A stretch of 7,312 nucleotides of DNA. Source: an uncultured Ardenticatenia bacterium (GTDB lineage Bacteria > Chloroflexota > Anaerolineae > Promineifilales > Promineifilaceae). The position numbers and the translations under genes were made by a program. Positions within the stretch are counted from its first letter, which is position 1; each line of letters begins with the position of its first letter. Below the pieces are notes generated by a model, which was not told the DNA's origin, searched no databases, and saw only the letters and a list, made by a program, of their open reading frames with translations. Shown in pieces: positions 6,426 to 7,312 of this stretch. The DNA is taken from the NCBI GenBank assembly GCA_937858165.1, contig CALLZA010000249.1, positions 1-7,312 on the forward strand, written 5' to 3'.

Positions 6426-7126
6426 TCAGGCCCGCGCCAGCACGTTTTCCAACCCGCCCAGAAATACCGCTACATCCTTGGGGCCAATCCAGTAATGGGT
6501 CACGGCGCGGAAGCCGCGCGGGCCGTTGGTTCCCAGCCAGACACCGGCCGTCTGGCGCAGCCGGTCGGCCACTGTTTCTGAAGACAGCGGCACATCGTCG
6601 GTCAGATCGAAGAACACCATATTGGTGCGCACTTTGTCCACGTCGACGCGCACGCCGGGCAGCCGCGCCAGTCCCTCGGCCAGCAGCCGGGCGTGGGCGT
6701 GGTCGTCGGCCAGCCGCTCGATCATCTCGTTCAGGGCGATGAGGCCGGCCGCGGCCAGAATGCCCGCCTGGCGCATGCCGCCGCCCAGAATCTTGCGCGC
6801 TCGGCGGGCGCGGTAGATGAAGTCGGCCGAGCCGCACAACACCGAACCAACCGGCGCACACAACCCCTTGCTGAGGCAGAACGTCACCGAATCGACGTGG
6901 TGGGTTAACGCCGCTGCGTCCACGTTCTGGGCCACGGCCGCGTTGAACAGCCGCGCGCCGTCCATGTGCAGCGCCAGACCGTGCCGCCGGGCAACGGCGG
7001 CAATGGACGCCAGATACTCCGGCGGCAGCGGGTAGCCGTGCTTGGCCCCATAGCTGTTCTCGACCAGCACCAGCCGGCTGTGCGGCACGTGGGGGTCATC
7101 CTCACGCACGGCGTCCTCAACCGCGC
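6426..7126 (-). CDS. ltaE: Low-specificity L-threonine aldolase, 5'-truncated
   Basis: This pyridoxal-phosphate enzyme cleaves L-threonine or L-allo-threonine to glycine and acetaldehyde in the cytoplasm. Counting from the GTG codon at 7107-7109, it shows DGARLFNAA (50-58), where Asp50 should hold the cofactor pyridine nitrogen. CLSKGLCAPVGS (78-89) has the Schiff-base lysine Lys81 (codon 6867-6869), and GGGMRQAG (109-116) follows. The frame stays open upstream of the GTG, with family-like sequence (AVEDAVREDDPHVPHSRLVLVENS) to the adapter junction. The GTG is therefore not the start; roughly the first 100 residues of a usual 340 or so are missing. The stop is TGA at 6426-6428. The motif often seen as ENTHN reads ENSYG here, a variation I take to be a subfamily difference. 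The subfamily, and hence the symbol, is less certain than the enzyme class. Confidence 0.92.
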
Positions 7127-7196
7127 CTGTCTCTTATACACATCTGACGCTGCCGACGAGCGATCTAGTGTAGATCTCGGTGGTCGCCGTATCATT
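7127..7196 (-). other. Illumina Nextera i5 adapter (mosaic end, index, P5), reverse complement
   Basis: This is the mirror of the left end. The Tn5 mosaic end complement CTGTCTCTTATACACATCT is at 7127-7145 and the rest of the Read 1 transposase adapter at 7146-7159. The index GCGATCTA at 7160-7167 is the complement of Nextera S501/N501 (TAGATCGC). The 29-base P5 complement is at 7168-7196. Genomic DNA ends at 7126. Confidence 0.99.
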
Positions 7197-7312
7197 AAAA
7201 AAAAAACAACCACATACAGCTGATCCGGCAAGCACGACTACAATCACCACGACATACATCACTGCACAGAAACACACACAGAAAAAACAAATACATGCAA
7301 GCAGCACTAGCA
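7197..7312. other. Non-biological tail: poly-A and post-template noise at the right end
   Basis: Ten A (7197-7206) directly follow the end of P5, and then A/C-rich sequence without any structure. This is the same pattern as the left end read outward, and it is the expected signal after a read runs past the end of a library molecule. It holds no gene or genomic repeat. Confidence 0.93.

Noticed and set aside
6905..7231. Open reading frames across the right adapter on both strands
   Set aside because: They contain adapter-derived peptides (FFLMIRRPPRSTL and LLYTSDAADE types) and overlap the well-supported threonine aldolase frame.

Overview
The window is a metagenomic-style contig with about 6.9 kb of genuine bacterial DNA (191-7126). 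Each end carries a complete, untrimmed Illumina Nextera library adapter, and outside each adapter lies a homopolymer and A/C-rich noise typical of reading past the end of a template. The first 190 and last 186 bases are therefore sequencing artefacts, and both terminal genes are cut by the sequencing process rather than by biology.

The genuine insert is GC-rich and densely coding. Several traits suggest a Chloroflexota bacterium of the Anaerolineae type. These are a large Ser/Thr kinase with FHA and Ig-like domains, a Thr/Pro-rich (TPT/TWTP) linker next to thrombospondin type 3 calcium-binding repeats, and short palindromic repeats in the gaps between genes. This assignment is an inference from architecture and style; no phylogenetic marker gene is present.

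Layout. On the plus strand, 191-912 is the 3' part of a gene with tandem DinB-like domains. It overlaps by 8 bases a complete FkbM-family methyltransferase gene (905-1645). A 97-base gap with an imperfect inverted array of 9-base units (1663-1732) separates these from the minus-strand genes, which converge on them. Reading leftward on the minus strand from the right edge, there is a 5'-truncated threonine aldolase gene (7126-6426), then after 38 bases a 1109-residue transmembrane Ser/Thr kinase (6387-3058). An 85-base gap with a perfect 38-base palindrome (3003-3040) follows, and then an MdtH-like MFS transporter (2972-1743).

The genes do not form a recognisable pathway. The kinase is the most interesting product. 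It reads as a one-protein sensor: cytoplasmic kinase and FHA domains, two probable Ig-like domains, one membrane helix, then an outer part with calcium-binding repeats, a Thr/Pro-rich stalk and a CBM9-like domain bracketed by two cysteines. I found no CRISPR array, RNA gene, mobile element or defence system, and no convincing case for a new multi-gene system.
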